6,403 nucleotides of DNA from Candidatus Rokuibacteriota bacterium (lineage in GTDB: Bacteria; JAUVQV01): the NCBI GenBank assembly GCA_030609125.1, contig JAUWCW010000119.1:1-6403 (forward strand). The letters run 5' to 3'. Numbering within the stretch: the first letter of the stretch is position 1; the number at the start of each line of letters is the position of its first letter. Below the pieces are notes generated by a model that saw only the letters and a list, made by a program, of their open reading frames with translations, did no database searches and was not told the DNA's origin. The position numbers were made by a program, and so were the translations under genes. This document shows, in pieces, positions 1 to 5,608 of the stretch.

Positions 1-1
1 G

Positions 2-7
2 GATAAT
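2..7 (+). promoter_or_regulatory. possible -10 element for the histone H1-like gene
   Basis: GATAAT matches the sigma-70 -10 hexamer TATAAT at five of six positions and lies about 60 bp before the start codon of the downstream gene. The -35 element would lie outside the window, so the promoter cannot be confirmed. The call rests on one short hexamer and is weak. Confidence 0.25.
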
Positions 8-66
8 ATTTCACTCAGGAGACGATTTCAGAAACGTAACCTGCCCCACGGGAGGAGGAAAAACCG

Positions 67-744
67 ATGGAACTGCTGAAAAAAACCAAGGATCTTCTTG
101 CCAGCTTGGTGGACGTGACAGAGGCGGGGTCGAAGATCGCCAGGTACAAGATCGAAGTGGCCAACCTTGACCGCAAGCTGGGAGTGGCTTTCAAACAGAT
201 CGGGGAGAGGCTCTACCAGATGAACAAGGAAGACACCCTGGAGGTGACGTCCGACCCCGAGATCACCGCAGCGCTCAAGGAGGTTGCCAAGATCCGGACA
301 CGCATGGGAACGATTCACCAGCAGGTCGGCACTGCGCGGGACAAGGCCGTGTCGGAGTGGGACAAAGCGGCGAGCGTCGTGAAGAAAGAGACGTCCCGCG
401 CCTCCAAGGCGGTCAAGGAGGAGGCGTCCCGCGCCCGCAAGGTGGTGAAAGACGAGGCAGGCCGGGCTTCCAAGGCGGTGAAGAAGGAGGCGGGACGGGC
501 GGCCACGCTCATCAAGGATGAGACGAAGAGAGCCAAGGAGGCCATCAAGAAGGTGTCTGAGAAGAAGGCTGCCCGGAAGAAGGCGGCGGCGAAGAAGGCG
601 GCCCCGAAGAAGGCTCCTCCGAAGAAGAAGGCCGCCCCGAAGAAGGCGGCCCCGAAGAAGGCTTCTCCGAAGAAGAAGGCCGCCCCGAAGAAAGTGGCGG
701 CGAAGAAGGCACCTCCGAAGAAGGCACCCCCAAAGAAAGGGTAG
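67..744 (+). CDS. histone H1-like Lys/Ala/Pro-rich protein with 11-residue helical repeats
   Basis: This 225-residue protein has three visible parts. Residues 1-100 are a mixed-charge, helix-favouring region with no catalytic motif. Residues 104-158 are five consecutive 11-residue repeats of the form (V/A)VKxE(A/T)(S/G)RAxK, preceded by a degenerate copy at 93-103. Residues 165-225 are a strongly basic tail of [10 protein letters not shown] and ASPKK units ending in KKG. The tail resembles the C-termini of eukaryotic histone H1, bacterial Hc1-like proteins and AlgP, which bind DNA non-specifically. The 11-mer block resembles LEA group 3 or apolipoprotein-type amphipathic helices. The start is supported by GGAGGAGG eight bases upstream of ATG. 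A role in nucleoid compaction or nucleic acid binding is inferred. The low-complexity tail makes homology calls unreliable, and a surface or envelope-associated role for the N-terminal helix cannot be excluded. No cysteine and no signal peptide are seen. Confidence 0.85.
   Translation: MELLKKTKDLLASLVDVTEAGSKIARYKIEVANLDRKLGVAFKQIGERLYQMNKEDTLEVTSDPEITAALKEVAKIRTRMGTIHQQVGTARDKAVSEWDKAASVVKKETSRASKAVKEEASRARKVVKDEAGRASKAVKKEAGRAATLIKDETKRAKEAIKKVSEKKAARKKAAAKKAAPKKAPPKKKAAPKKAAPKKASPKKKAAPKKVAAKKAPPKKAPPKKG
376..540 (+). repeat. five tandem 33-bp units encoding 11-residue helical repeats
   Basis: The units begin at residues 104, 115, 126, 137 and 148 of the histone-like protein. Each carries V/A-V/I-K at positions 1-3, an acidic residue at 5 and R-A at 8-9, so hydrophobic, acidic and basic residues recur with an 11-residue period. 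That period fits a continuous amphipathic helix. The repeats are clear at protein level but diverged at DNA level. Confidence 0.8.
562..741 (+). repeat. low-complexity AAGAAG-rich repeat encoding the KKAAP tail
   Basis: This stretch is built from AAGAAG (Lys-Lys) pairs separated by GCC/GCG (Ala) and CCG/CCC/CCT (Pro) codons. A 28-bp segment at 617-644 recurs identically at 665-692, a 48-bp offset that equals 16 residues. Such arrays expand and contract by slippage, so tail length probably varies between relatives. The repeat also creates long open frames in the other five frames. Confidence 0.85.
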
Positions 745-790
745 AGTCCGAACGGATGGGCGACTGTCCGGGGGGCGGCCGCAGGAGCGG

Positions 791-1354
791 TTAGGGCCGG
801 CGATACTCGGCGACACCTTTTTCGTAGAGGTCGCCCCCGAAGGTGTCGTTCACGACGATCACCGGAAAATCCTTCACTTCCAGGCGGCGGATCGCCTCTG
901 GACCGAGGTCGTCGTAGGCAACGACTTCCGCCTTCAGAATGCGCTGTGCGAGCAGCGCTCCCGCTCCGCCGGTGGCGGCGAAATAGACGGCCTTGCTGCG
1001 CGCCATGGCCTCCCTGACTTCGCCGGAGCGGCTCCCCTTGCCGATCATCCCCTTCAGGCCCGCTTCCATCAGGGCGGGGGCGTAGGCGTCCATTCTGCCG
1101 CTCGTGGTGGGACCGGCGGAACCGATGACAGATCCCGGCCTGGCCGGGGTGGGCCCGACGTAATAGATGATCTGGCCCTGGATGTCGAAAGGAAGCGGTT
1201 TGCCCTCGTTCAGGAGGGAGACGAGCCGTGCGTGGGCCGCGTCCCTGGCGATGTAGAGGACGCCGGTGATGAGGACCCTGTCCCCGCAGCGCAGGGCCGT
1301 CACGTCCCCGTCGGTGAGAGGAGCCGAGAGGAAGACCTTCTTCTCTTCGCTCAC
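791..1354 (-). CDS. fumB: fumarate hydratase class I, beta subunit (Fe-S type)
   Basis: This is the C-terminal half of a two-subunit class I fumarase, which interconverts fumarate and L-malate in the cytoplasm using a [4Fe-4S] cluster held by the alpha subunit. At 187 residues it has the normal length for separate beta subunits. Visible family motifs are GPTTSGRMD (81-89), the GKG turn (105-107), the glycine-rich ATGGAGAL (127-134), GPEAI (151-155) and the terminal [11 protein letters not shown] (167-177). The start is GTG, chosen because AAGGAGG lies seven bases upstream and the GTG overlaps the alpha stop as GTGA, which points to translational coupling. Tartrate dehydratase beta subunits belong to the same superfamily, and the substrate is inferred from the close resemblance of both subunits to fumarases. 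The symbol denotes the beta subunit, not the E. coli FumB isozyme. Confidence 0.93.
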   Translation of the reverse strand: MSEEKKVFLSAPLTDGDVTALRCGDRVLITGVLYIARDAAHARLVSLLNEGKPLPFDIQGQIIYYVGPTPARPGSVIGSAGPTTSGRMDAYAPALMEAGLKGMIGKGSRSGEVREAMARSKAVYFAATGGAGALLAQRILKAEVVAYDDLGPEAIRRLEVKDFPVIVVNDTFGGDLYEKGVAEYRRP

Positions 1355-2193
1355 AGGATCGCCTCCTTGTGCCGGTGGGCGTGGCAGTTGATGTTCACGG
1401 CCACGGGAAGGCTGGCTATGTGGCAGGGGTGCATCTCGATGTGGACCCCCAGGGCGGTAACGTCTCCGCCGAAGCCCGCCGGCCCGATGCCGAGGCGGTT
1501 GATATCCTCGGTGAGCTGCTCTTCCAGGGCCGCCGTTCCGGGGTCCCGGCTCCGCTCCGCCACCGTGCGGAGGAGGGCCTTCTTGGCCAGGAAGGCGGAG
1601 TGCTCGAAGTTACCCCCCAGGCCGACCCCGATGACGAGGGGGGGGCAGGGGTTGGGGCCCGCCTTCTCGACTGTTTCAAGGATGAATTTTCTGGCCCCTT
1701 CCCACCCCTCGGCGGGCTTGAGCATCTTCAGGGCACTCATGTTCTCGCTGCCGCCCCCTTTGGGGGCGACGGTGATCTTGAGGCTGCTCCCCGGGACGAT
1801 CCTGGTGTGAATGATGGCCGGGGTGTTGTCGCCGGTGTTCTTTCTCGGCGCGATGGGGGGGCTTACAACAGATTTGCGCAGATAGCCCGCGCTATACCCC
1901 TGGCGCACTCCCTCCTGGACGGCCTTTTCGAGGTCTCCCTCGATGTGCAGGTCCTGGCCGACCTCGAGAAAGACGATGGCCAGACCCGTGTCCTGGCACA
2001 TGGGCACCGCATCCTTTCTCGCGAGACGGGCGTTTTCGAGGAGCTGATCGAGGATGTCCCTTCCGGCGGGAGAGCGCTCCCGTTCGCGGCCCGATTCGAA
2101 AGCCCGGACAACGTCTTCGCCCAGCTGCCGGTTGGCCTCGATGGCGAGCCTCGCCACCGTGTCGGTTATGACGGAACTATTGATCTCTTTCAT
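1351..2193 (-). CDS. fumA: fumarate hydratase class I, alpha subunit (Fe-S type)
   Basis: This 280-residue protein is the cluster-binding N-terminal half of a class I fumarase. Three cysteines stand in the expected places for the [4Fe-4S] ligands: Cys66 in VPMCQDTG, Cys183 in NPCPP and Cys270 in [10 protein letters not shown]. Other family signatures are IGVGLGG (188-194), LAKKALLR (202-209), the GIGPAGFGG loop (236-244) and [13 protein letters not shown] (258-270). The oxygen-sensitive enzyme fits an anaerobic or microaerophilic metabolism, in the TCA cycle or in the propionate/succinate route. The ATG has only a weak ribosome binding site upstream, unlike the strong one of the beta gene. 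The beta gene follows with a 4-bp overlap, so the two form one operon. Tartrate dehydratase is the main alternative function. Confidence 0.93.
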   Translation of the reverse strand: MKEINSSVITDTVARLAIEANRQLGEDVVRAFESGRERERSPAGRDILDQLLENARLARKDAVPMCQDTGLAIVFLEVGQDLHIEGDLEKAVQEGVRQGYSAGYLRKSVVSPPIAPRKNTGDNTPAIIHTRIVPGSSLKITVAPKGGGSENMSALKMLKPAEGWEGARKFILETVEKAGPNPCPPLVIGVGLGGNFEHSAFLAKKALLRTVAERSRDPGTAALEEQLTEDINRLGIGPAGFGGDVTALGVHIEMHPCHIASLPVAVNINCHAHRHKEAIL

Positions 2194-2237
2194 TTCGTTT
2201 CAGGATGCTGCGTGGTGTCCGGCAGCGAACCCGCATG

Positions 2238-2267
2238 ATGATAATCCCCGGGAAGGAAGGATGTCAA
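2238..2267 (-). promoter_or_regulatory. sigma-70-type promoter for the fumarase operon
   Basis: On the minus strand a perfect -35 TTGACA (2267-2262) is followed after 18 bp by TATCAT (2243-2238), a five-of-six match to the -10 consensus. Transcription would start near 2231, giving a leader of about 38 nt before the alpha ATG. It sits in the 84-bp gap after the response regulator, so fumarase can be transcribed independently of that gene. Confidence 0.6.
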
Positions 2268-2277
2268 ACAGGAAGAA

Positions 2278-2691
2278 TCAGCGGAGAGAGGCGAGAATCT
2301 CCCGCACGTGGTCGCGGTGGAGCGGCTTGCAGAGAAAGCGGTCGGCGCCGTACTGCTCCGACCTGGCGCGATCGTCGCTGCTCGTCGAACAGGTGAGGAC
2401 GACCATGGTTGAAGAACCCCATCGCTCGTCGTGCCTCAGGCGCTGAAGGATCTCCAGGCCGCCGATGGCGGGAAGCATGAGGTCGATCAGAATGACTTTT
2501 TCTGTTCGCGACGGGTCAGGGTCGCTCTGCTCGAAGAAGGCAATGGCATCCTCACCGGTACTGAAGCAGGTCACCTGGTCGATCCCCGCCAACTCGAGAG
2601 CCATCCTTGCGATCAACTGGTGATCGGGGTCGTCTTCGATGACGAAAAACTCATACTTTTGCACGGCGGTATCACCCGCGACTGCCAGCAT
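2278..2691 (-). CDS. single-domain response regulator (CheY-like receiver)
   Basis: This 137-residue protein is a stand-alone receiver domain with no DNA-binding or enzymatic output domain. The acidic pair is Asp20-Asp21 in VIEDDPDH, the phosphoacceptor is Asp70 in LIDLMLP, the conserved hydroxyl residue is Thr100 in VVLTCS, and the conserved lysine is Lys122 in CKP. All residues needed for phosphorylation are present. The insertion-containing stretch before Asp70 (SDPDPSRTE) resembles the Rcp1-like receiver subgroup, which often partners with phytochrome-like or hybrid histidine kinases. No kinase is encoded nearby, so the partner is unknown. The ATG at 2691 is taken as start. A GTG at 2664 preceded by GGTGAT would remove nine residues, put the start right before the first beta strand, and is a serious alternative. 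Output probably occurs by protein-protein contact. Confidence 0.9.
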   Translation of the reverse strand: MLAVAGDTAVQKYEFFVIEDDPDHQLIARMALELAGIDQVTCFSTGEDAIAFFEQSDPDPSRTEKVILIDLMLPAIGGLEILQRLRHDERWGSSTMVVLTCSTSSDDRARSEQYGADRFLCKPLHRDHVREILASLR

Positions 2692-2732
2692 CCCATCCCC
2701 CCATCCGGGTACCCGTCAACTGCCACTTCCTT

Positions 2733-2761
2733 ATTATACCACTTCATGGAAACCTTGTTAC
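2733..2761 (-). promoter_or_regulatory. sigma-70-type promoter upstream of the response regulator
   Basis: A consensus -10 TATAAT (2738-2733) lies 17 bp downstream of GTAACA (2761-2756), a four-of-six match to the -35 element. The start would fall near 2726, leaving a leader of about 35 nt. The surrounding DNA is noticeably more AT-rich than the coding regions, as expected for a promoter. Confidence 0.55.
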
Positions 2762-2825
2762 CCTACCATCCAACCATTTAATTGTAGAACTGTTTTAACT
2801 TACATGAGTGCTAAGCCGATGCTAG

Positions 2826-2840
2826 TGCAACAGTTGTGCC
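2826..2840 (-). promoter_or_regulatory. sigma-54-type -24/-12 promoter upstream of the response regulator
   Basis: The minus strand reads GGCAC (2840-2836), AACTG, TTGCA (2830-2826). The -24 GG and -12 GC are separated by the required 10 bp, and the match to TGGCAC-N5-TTGCA fails only at the first base. Transcription would start near 2815 and run into the response regulator about 125 nt downstream. Sigma-54 promoters depend on an enhancer-binding activator, and none is encoded here. The call is from sequence match alone. Confidence 0.55.
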
Positions 2841-2903
2841 TCCATCTGCCAGTCCCTGAGGTTCATCACCTTATCGGGGGTATTTACAGGTTTCCGGTTC
2901 GAT

Positions 2904-2977
2904 GTGGGTATTTCCCCTCTGTTATTTCGATGCCGAGACGAGAAAGGGGGGCCGGACTCTTGAGGAGAATACCCCAT
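2904..2977. repeat. imperfect inverted repeat in the long intergenic region
   Basis: The arm at 2904-2919 (GTGGGTATTTCCCCTC) and the reverse complement of 2962-2977 (ATGGGGTATTCTCCTC) agree at most positions when one gap is allowed. They are separated by 42 bp. It could form a long hairpin in RNA, or be a pair of activator-binding half-sites, since it lies roughly 65-135 bp upstream of the sigma-54-type promoter. Chance similarity is not excluded. Confidence 0.35.
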
Positions 2978-3055
2978 CTGTGCGAACTGCCCCTCACCTC
3001 GCGGTGCTCTCGCAACAGCGTCGCAAGCTGCGGGACGGCGGGTGGACGCTTCCAC

Positions 3056-4027
3056 TCAAACCCTGAGCGGGGCGATCTCTTCCTCGCTGATCGGCGCGGC
3101 TTCGACCTCGCCGGATCTGCCCCGGCCCTCCAGGGAGACTCTTACGGGCTCCCCGGCGGCCTTGCAGTAGCGGGCACAGAGAGAGGCCGCGAGCTGCACG
3201 TCCGCTTCAGACGGCTCTCCCGCAAGGAGGGCCACCGGGCCTGGAATCTCCACGGTGCGAAAGATCACATCCTTCTCGCCTTTCAGTTCCATGAGGCGGC
3301 AGTTTTCATCGTGGTTCCGGCCCACAATGACCTTGACGGCCGGGTGAAGCCGGAAATGCCGTCCGATCCTGAGCATCTCGAGAGCAGGGATTCCTTCCTC
3401 GGGTCCGTTCTCGAAGAGATCGCGGAGACGGGCCGAAAAGGACTGGTCGGTGAGGAGGCATCCTCCCGCCGGAGAGGGGTAGTCGCGGATGCCGTACTTC
3501 TCCGCCAGGCCCATCTGGGGCTTGCGCGAGCGCCCCTGAATGTCGAGGAGCCGCTGCCGATCGACTTTGCCCCCCTGTTCGGGGATCGTCTCGGCCAGAC
3601 GCAGGGCGGAGAGGGGGCGCAGGATGAGCCCCCGGTAGCCTGAGAGGTTCGCCACGCGATTCAGGGCGGCCCGGGTCTGGGACATGGGCCGCTGGTTCAG
3701 CACCTCGCCGGTGAAGATGAAGTCCCAGCCTTCGCGCTCCATGATCTTTCCCGCTTCCGTCAGCATCAGGGTATGGCAGTCGATGCACGGGTTCATGTTT
3801 GCCCCGTAGCCGCTGGCCGGATTCTTCACCACTTCCAGATGAATCCCGGTGATGTCCCGGATCAGGAGGCGAAAGCCTATCTTCCCGGCGGCCTTTTCGG
3901 CGTTGGCGGAGCCGAAAAAGGGAGTTGTGAACGAAATGCCGACGACGTCGATCCCCTGGTCCATCAGCAGTCTGGCGGCCAGCATGCTGTCGAGCCCCCC
4001 CGACATCAGGCCTATTCCCGTAACCAT
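3056..4027 (-). CDS. MnmA/ThiI-like PP-loop tRNA thiolation enzyme with NFACT-R-like C-terminal domain
   Basis: This 323-residue protein opens with a PP-loop ATP-binding motif, GLMSGGLDSMLA (6-17), typical of enzymes that adenylate a nucleobase before sulfur transfer. Cys81 and Cys84 in NMNPCIDCH resemble the catalytic-cysteine segment of MnmA, and Cys190 in PAGGCLLTD sits where the second, persulfide-carrying cysteine is expected. The segment FTGEVLNQRPMSQ (105-117) also fits the family. The C-terminal part (about 210-320), with VKVIVGRNHDENCRLMEL, resembles the NFACT-R RNA-binding domain known to be fused to such enzymes in some bacteria. It lacks the usual MnmA C-terminal domains, so it is a distinct subfamily, and the modified nucleoside is unknown. 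An in-frame TGA 18 bp upstream fixes the ATG at 4027 as the earliest start, though no clear ribosome binding site precedes it. Automatic labels such as ThiI or TrmU should be read with caution. Confidence 0.85.
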   Translation of the reverse strand: MVTGIGLMSGGLDSMLAARLLMDQGIDVVGISFTTPFFGSANAEKAAGKIGFRLLIRDITGIHLEVVKNPASGYGANMNPCIDCHTLMLTEAGKIMEREGWDFIFTGEVLNQRPMSQTRAALNRVANLSGYRGLILRPLSALRLAETIPEQGGKVDRQRLLDIQGRSRKPQMGLAEKYGIRDYPSPAGGCLLTDQSFSARLRDLFENGPEEGIPALEMLRIGRHFRLHPAVKVIVGRNHDENCRLMELKGEKDVIFRTVEIPGPVALLAGEPSEADVQLAASLCARYCKAAGEPVRVSLEGRGRSGEVEAAPISEEEIAPLRV

Positions 4028-4128
4028 CGGAGAATAGTATCACATGGCAGGGTCACGTCCGGACATTCGACATTTCGCTGGAGCCGCGGCAAGGGTATCC
4101 AGCAAATGGTGTCCCTCCCCGTCTATTA

Positions 4129-4767
4129 CTAAGACAATCTCGATGTGCGGAGGCGGGGGATGAAGCGGGGGACTTCGTTCATGTACTGCCTGTACCGGTC
4201 GCCATACAGGGAGAGCAGGCGGCGCTCCTCGATGAGGGCGCCCACCACGAAGTAGATGACGGCGAAGATCCGGACGACCAGCCAGGTGCGTGTGAAAGTC
4301 GGGCTGAGCAGGAAGATGGCTATGGCGCCGGAGTACATGGGGTGGCGAACCATGCCGTAGACACCACGGCGCTGCAGGGGAAGCTCGCGAATCCCCTCGG
4401 CGTCTCCCGACGCGTTCTCGCCTCGAAGATGCCGGCGCACCTGAGTCAGTCCGAGAAACTCTCCGGCTCTGAAGACCCGGAAGCCGGCGGCGGCGAAGAG
4501 AAGGGACGCTCCCTGAAGGATCGTGAGCACGGTTTTCAGCCATGCGGGAAGGGAGAAGATGGTGACATCCGGGACTGTCCACACCGCCGCGGCAACTGCC
4601 GCCGTGGATGCCACGCTCACGAGGGAGTAGGTGAAGCGGTACCAGGTGGCGGCCCATTTCGCCCCCCAGGCTCGCACCGCCCAGCGCTTGCAGGCGCCGG
4701 TGGCGGGCAGAGAGTGAACGATCGCGAATCCGAGCAGCGCGCCGGTCAGCCATACGATCTCTTTCAT
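4129..4767 (-). CDS. integral membrane methyltransferase, isoprenylcysteine carboxyl methyltransferase/NnrU-like
   Basis: Counted from the ATG at 4767 the protein has 212 residues and about five membrane segments (near 5-22, 45-63, 78-97, 145-158 and 163-180). The signature is C-terminal: GVYGMVRHPMYSG (135-147), Glu180-Glu181 in ALIEERRL, and YGDRYRQYMNEVPRFIP (188-204). These form the S-adenosylmethionine-binding core of the ICMT/phospholipid methyltransferase superfamily. The N-terminal VHSLPAT (17-23) and the following helices recall NnrU and the methanethiol methyltransferase MddA. The substrate cannot be read from sequence; thiols, lipids and prenyl groups are all possible. A GTG at 4803 with GGAG six bases upstream would add 12 residues, but those codons (TCA, AGT, CGA) are unlike the rest of the gene and the added residues are hydrophilic, so ATG is preferred. 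The stop codon TAG is followed by two further in-frame stops. Confidence 0.85.
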   Translation of the reverse strand: MKEIVWLTGALLGFAIVHSLPATGACKRWAVRAWGAKWAATWYRFTYSLVSVASTAAVAAAVWTVPDVTIFSLPAWLKTVLTILQGASLLFAAAGFRVFRAGEFLGLTQVRRHLRGENASGDAEGIRELPLQRRGVYGMVRHPMYSGAIAIFLLSPTFTRTWLVVRIFAVIYFVVGALIEERRLLSLYGDRYRQYMNEVPRFIPRLRTSRLS

Positions 4768-4841
4768 CTGATCTCGGTACCTCTCCACCGGCGCACTTGA
4801 CACTCCCGGCTCCGAGCAGAAAAGATTCTAACCGGACCTGT

Positions 4842-4847
4842 TGTCAA
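4842..4847 (-). promoter_or_regulatory. possible -35 element upstream of the membrane methyltransferase
   Basis: A perfect TTGACA on the minus strand lies in the gap after the four-helix membrane protein gene. No good -10 hexamer is present at 16-18 bp; the best -10-like hexamer, TAGAAT (4830-4825), is only 11 bp away. The promoter is therefore doubtful, and the gene may instead be read through from the upstream cassette. Confidence 0.25.
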
Positions 4848-4861
4848 GGCTTTGCGCGGGC

Positions 4862-5281
4862 CTATCCTCCCCCCCGCCAGGCCATGTGCAGCACGGCGCC
4901 GACGAAAAAGTCCGCCCAGGCGAGGCCGATGTCCGGGAGGGTGGACTTCCAGAGAAGCCAGTCCATGAGCGGCGCCCCGGCGGGTCCGAGCCTGGCGATC
5001 ATGAAGTGGGACATCAGCACCGTTCCGTAGATGACGATCAGCCCGTTCAGGAGGTAGCCGTAGACGGCGGTACGGCGGAAGGCGAAGAGCGCGGTCACCA
5101 CCACCACGTCCAGCAGGGGAAGCAGGGCGGCGGTGACGAACGATACCCGGAAGGTCAGAACGGCGGGGTCCGCCTTGTCCGGGGCCCAGATGGGGTGAAT
5201 CCGCAGGTGCAGCATGAGGCCGGAGAAAGCCATGAGAAAGAGCGCTCCGAGGAGCACCTTTTTGTTGTCCGCGCCCTTCAT
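4862..5281 (-). CDS. four-helix membrane protein of unknown function
   Basis: This 139-residue protein is not recognised. It has four predicted membrane segments, near residues 8-26, 48-68, 73-93 and 117-135. The second is preceded by a short soluble loop (HPIWAPDKADP, 29-39). Histidines lie at the ends of or inside the membrane segments: His25, His29, His92 and His132. The stretch WLLWKSTLPDIGLAWADF (108-125) looks like a distinctive signature. Its ATG lies one base after the stop codon of a 32-residue membrane peptide gene and has only a weak AGG upstream, so translation is probably coupled to that gene. The protein ends in a glycine run encoded by seven consecutive G residues. A small membrane-complex subunit is a reasonable guess, but no function can be assigned. 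Confidence 0.8.
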   Translation of the reverse strand: MKGADNKKVLLGALFLMAFSGLMLHLRIHPIWAPDKADPAVLTFRVSFVTAALLPLLDVVVVTALFAFRRTAVYGYLLNGLIVIYGTVLMSHFMIARLGPAGAPLMDWLLWKSTLPDIGLAWADFFVGAVLHMAWRGGG

Positions 5282-5282
5282 G

Positions 5283-5381
5283 TCAGAACCTGGTCACGCT
5301 GCCGAGCCAGAAAGTCAGCAGAATTGCCGCCACGTGCAGCACCCACCAGCCGGGACGGAACTTCATGAAGTGCTTCAGCAT
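5283..5381 (-). CDS. 32-residue single-pass membrane peptide
   Basis: This short gene encodes a basic start (MLKHFMKFRPG) followed by a hydrophobic helix beginning WWVLHVAAILL and ending SVTRF. The ATG has GGGAGG eight bases upstream, a strong ribosome binding site that overlaps the end of the preceding peptide gene. The stop TGA is one base before the ATG of the four-helix membrane protein. The peptide shares the pattern F-x-P, WW-x-LH-x-AAI with its upstream neighbour, so the two look like tandem duplicates. The single histidine inside the helix (His16) is conserved between them. No known family is recognised. Good ribosome binding site, tight spacing and the paralogous partner together make a real gene likely. 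Confidence 0.72.
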   Translation of the reverse strand: MLKHFMKFRPGWWVLHVAAILLTFWLGSVTRF

Positions 5382-5385
5382 GATC

Positions 5386-5496
5386 TCACCCTCCCGTGAG
5401 GATTTGCCCGGCGGCGTAGACGGCCGCGATGGCGGCGGTGTGGAGCAGCCACCAGCGGAAAGTGAGGAAGGGAGCGAATTTTACGACCTCTTTCAT
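5386..5496 (-). CDS. 36-residue single-pass membrane peptide, paralogue of the next gene
   Basis: The peptide has an amphipathic, lysine-bearing N-terminus (MKEVVKFAPFLTF) and one membrane helix starting RWWLLHTAAIAAVY and ending with GG. The start is an internal ATG of a longer open frame, chosen because AAAGGAGG lies four bases upstream and because the residues before it look like non-coding translation. It is the first gene of a three-gene cassette: stop, four bases, ATG of the 32-residue peptide, then the four-helix protein. Shared features with the second peptide are the K-F stretch, a proline before the helix, WW-x-LH-x-AAI and the in-helix histidine (His19). Function unknown; accessory subunits of membrane complexes are often this small. 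Confidence 0.72.
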   Translation of the reverse strand: MKEVVKFAPFLTFRWWLLHTAAIAAVYAAGQILTGG

Positions 5497-5561
5497 GACG
5501 CCTCCTTTGTTCCGGTTGCCCCGGCGTTTGCAGCGGCTGCTGCATGGACGGCTCGAGGGAA

Positions 5562-5590
5562 ATTCTGCCCCGTCGATGATGAAAATGCAA
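5562..5590 (-). promoter_or_regulatory. possible promoter of the membrane-peptide cassette
   Basis: TTGCAT (5590-5585) and CAGAAT (5567-5562) on the minus strand are separated by 17 bp, matching the sigma-70 hexamers at three and four positions. The start would be near 5555, about 60 nt before the first peptide ATG. The spacing is right but the matches are modest. Confidence 0.3.
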
Positions 5591-5608
5591 CTCTCTTCCG
5601 GGACCGTC

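Larger units (their letters stand above)
2692..3055. other. 364-bp gene-free region with promoters and an imperfect inverted repeat
   Basis: No convincing gene lies between the thiolase-like gene and the response regulator. The part nearest the regulator (about 2730-2900) is AT-richer and holds the sigma-54-type and sigma-70-type promoter matches. Further upstream lies an imperfect inverted repeat with arms at 2904-2919 and 2962-2977, and a TTGCGA direct repeat near 3010-3025. A 77-codon minus-strand open frame starting with GTG directly after the thiolase stop has no ribosome binding site, no recognisable domain and an unremarkable composition, so it is not called. I see no tRNA, riboswitch consensus or U-tract terminator. 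Confidence 0.6.

Noticed and set aside
745-790. Possible bidirectional terminator between the converging genes
   Set aside because: Only a three- to four-base-pair TCCG/CGGA palindrome is present, with no U-tract in either direction.
28-816. Minus-strand open frame of 262 codons opposite the histone-like gene
   Set aside because: Its Leu/Arg-rich repeats are the antisense reading of Lys-Lys-Ala-Pro codons. No ribosome binding site or domain.
518-1810. Plus-strand open frame of 430 codons
   Set aside because: It begins in the AAGAAG repeat in a shifted frame and then runs antisense through both fumarase genes. Composition is Arg-rich low complexity followed by unrecognisable sequence; the minus-strand fumarase subunits are unmistakable.
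1369-2238. Plus-strand open frame of 289 codons
   Set aside because: Antisense shadow of the fumarase alpha gene in GC-rich DNA.
2891-2915. GGTTCGAT, similar to a tRNA T-loop
   Set aside because: The flanking bases do not form a five-base-pair T stem and no acceptor or anticodon arm can be drawn.
2822-3055. Minus-strand 77-codon frame directly after the thiolase stop
   Set aside because: GTG start immediately after a stop codon, no ribosome binding site, featureless composition, and its end overlaps the sigma-54-type promoter.
2639-3643. Plus-strand open frame of 334 codons
   Set aside because: Crosses the intergenic promoter region and runs antisense to the thiolase gene; no domain and no ribosome binding site.
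4040-4753. Minus-strand open frame of 237 codons
   Set aside because: Same-strand shifted-frame shadow of the membrane methyltransferase; Arg/His/Pro-rich composition.
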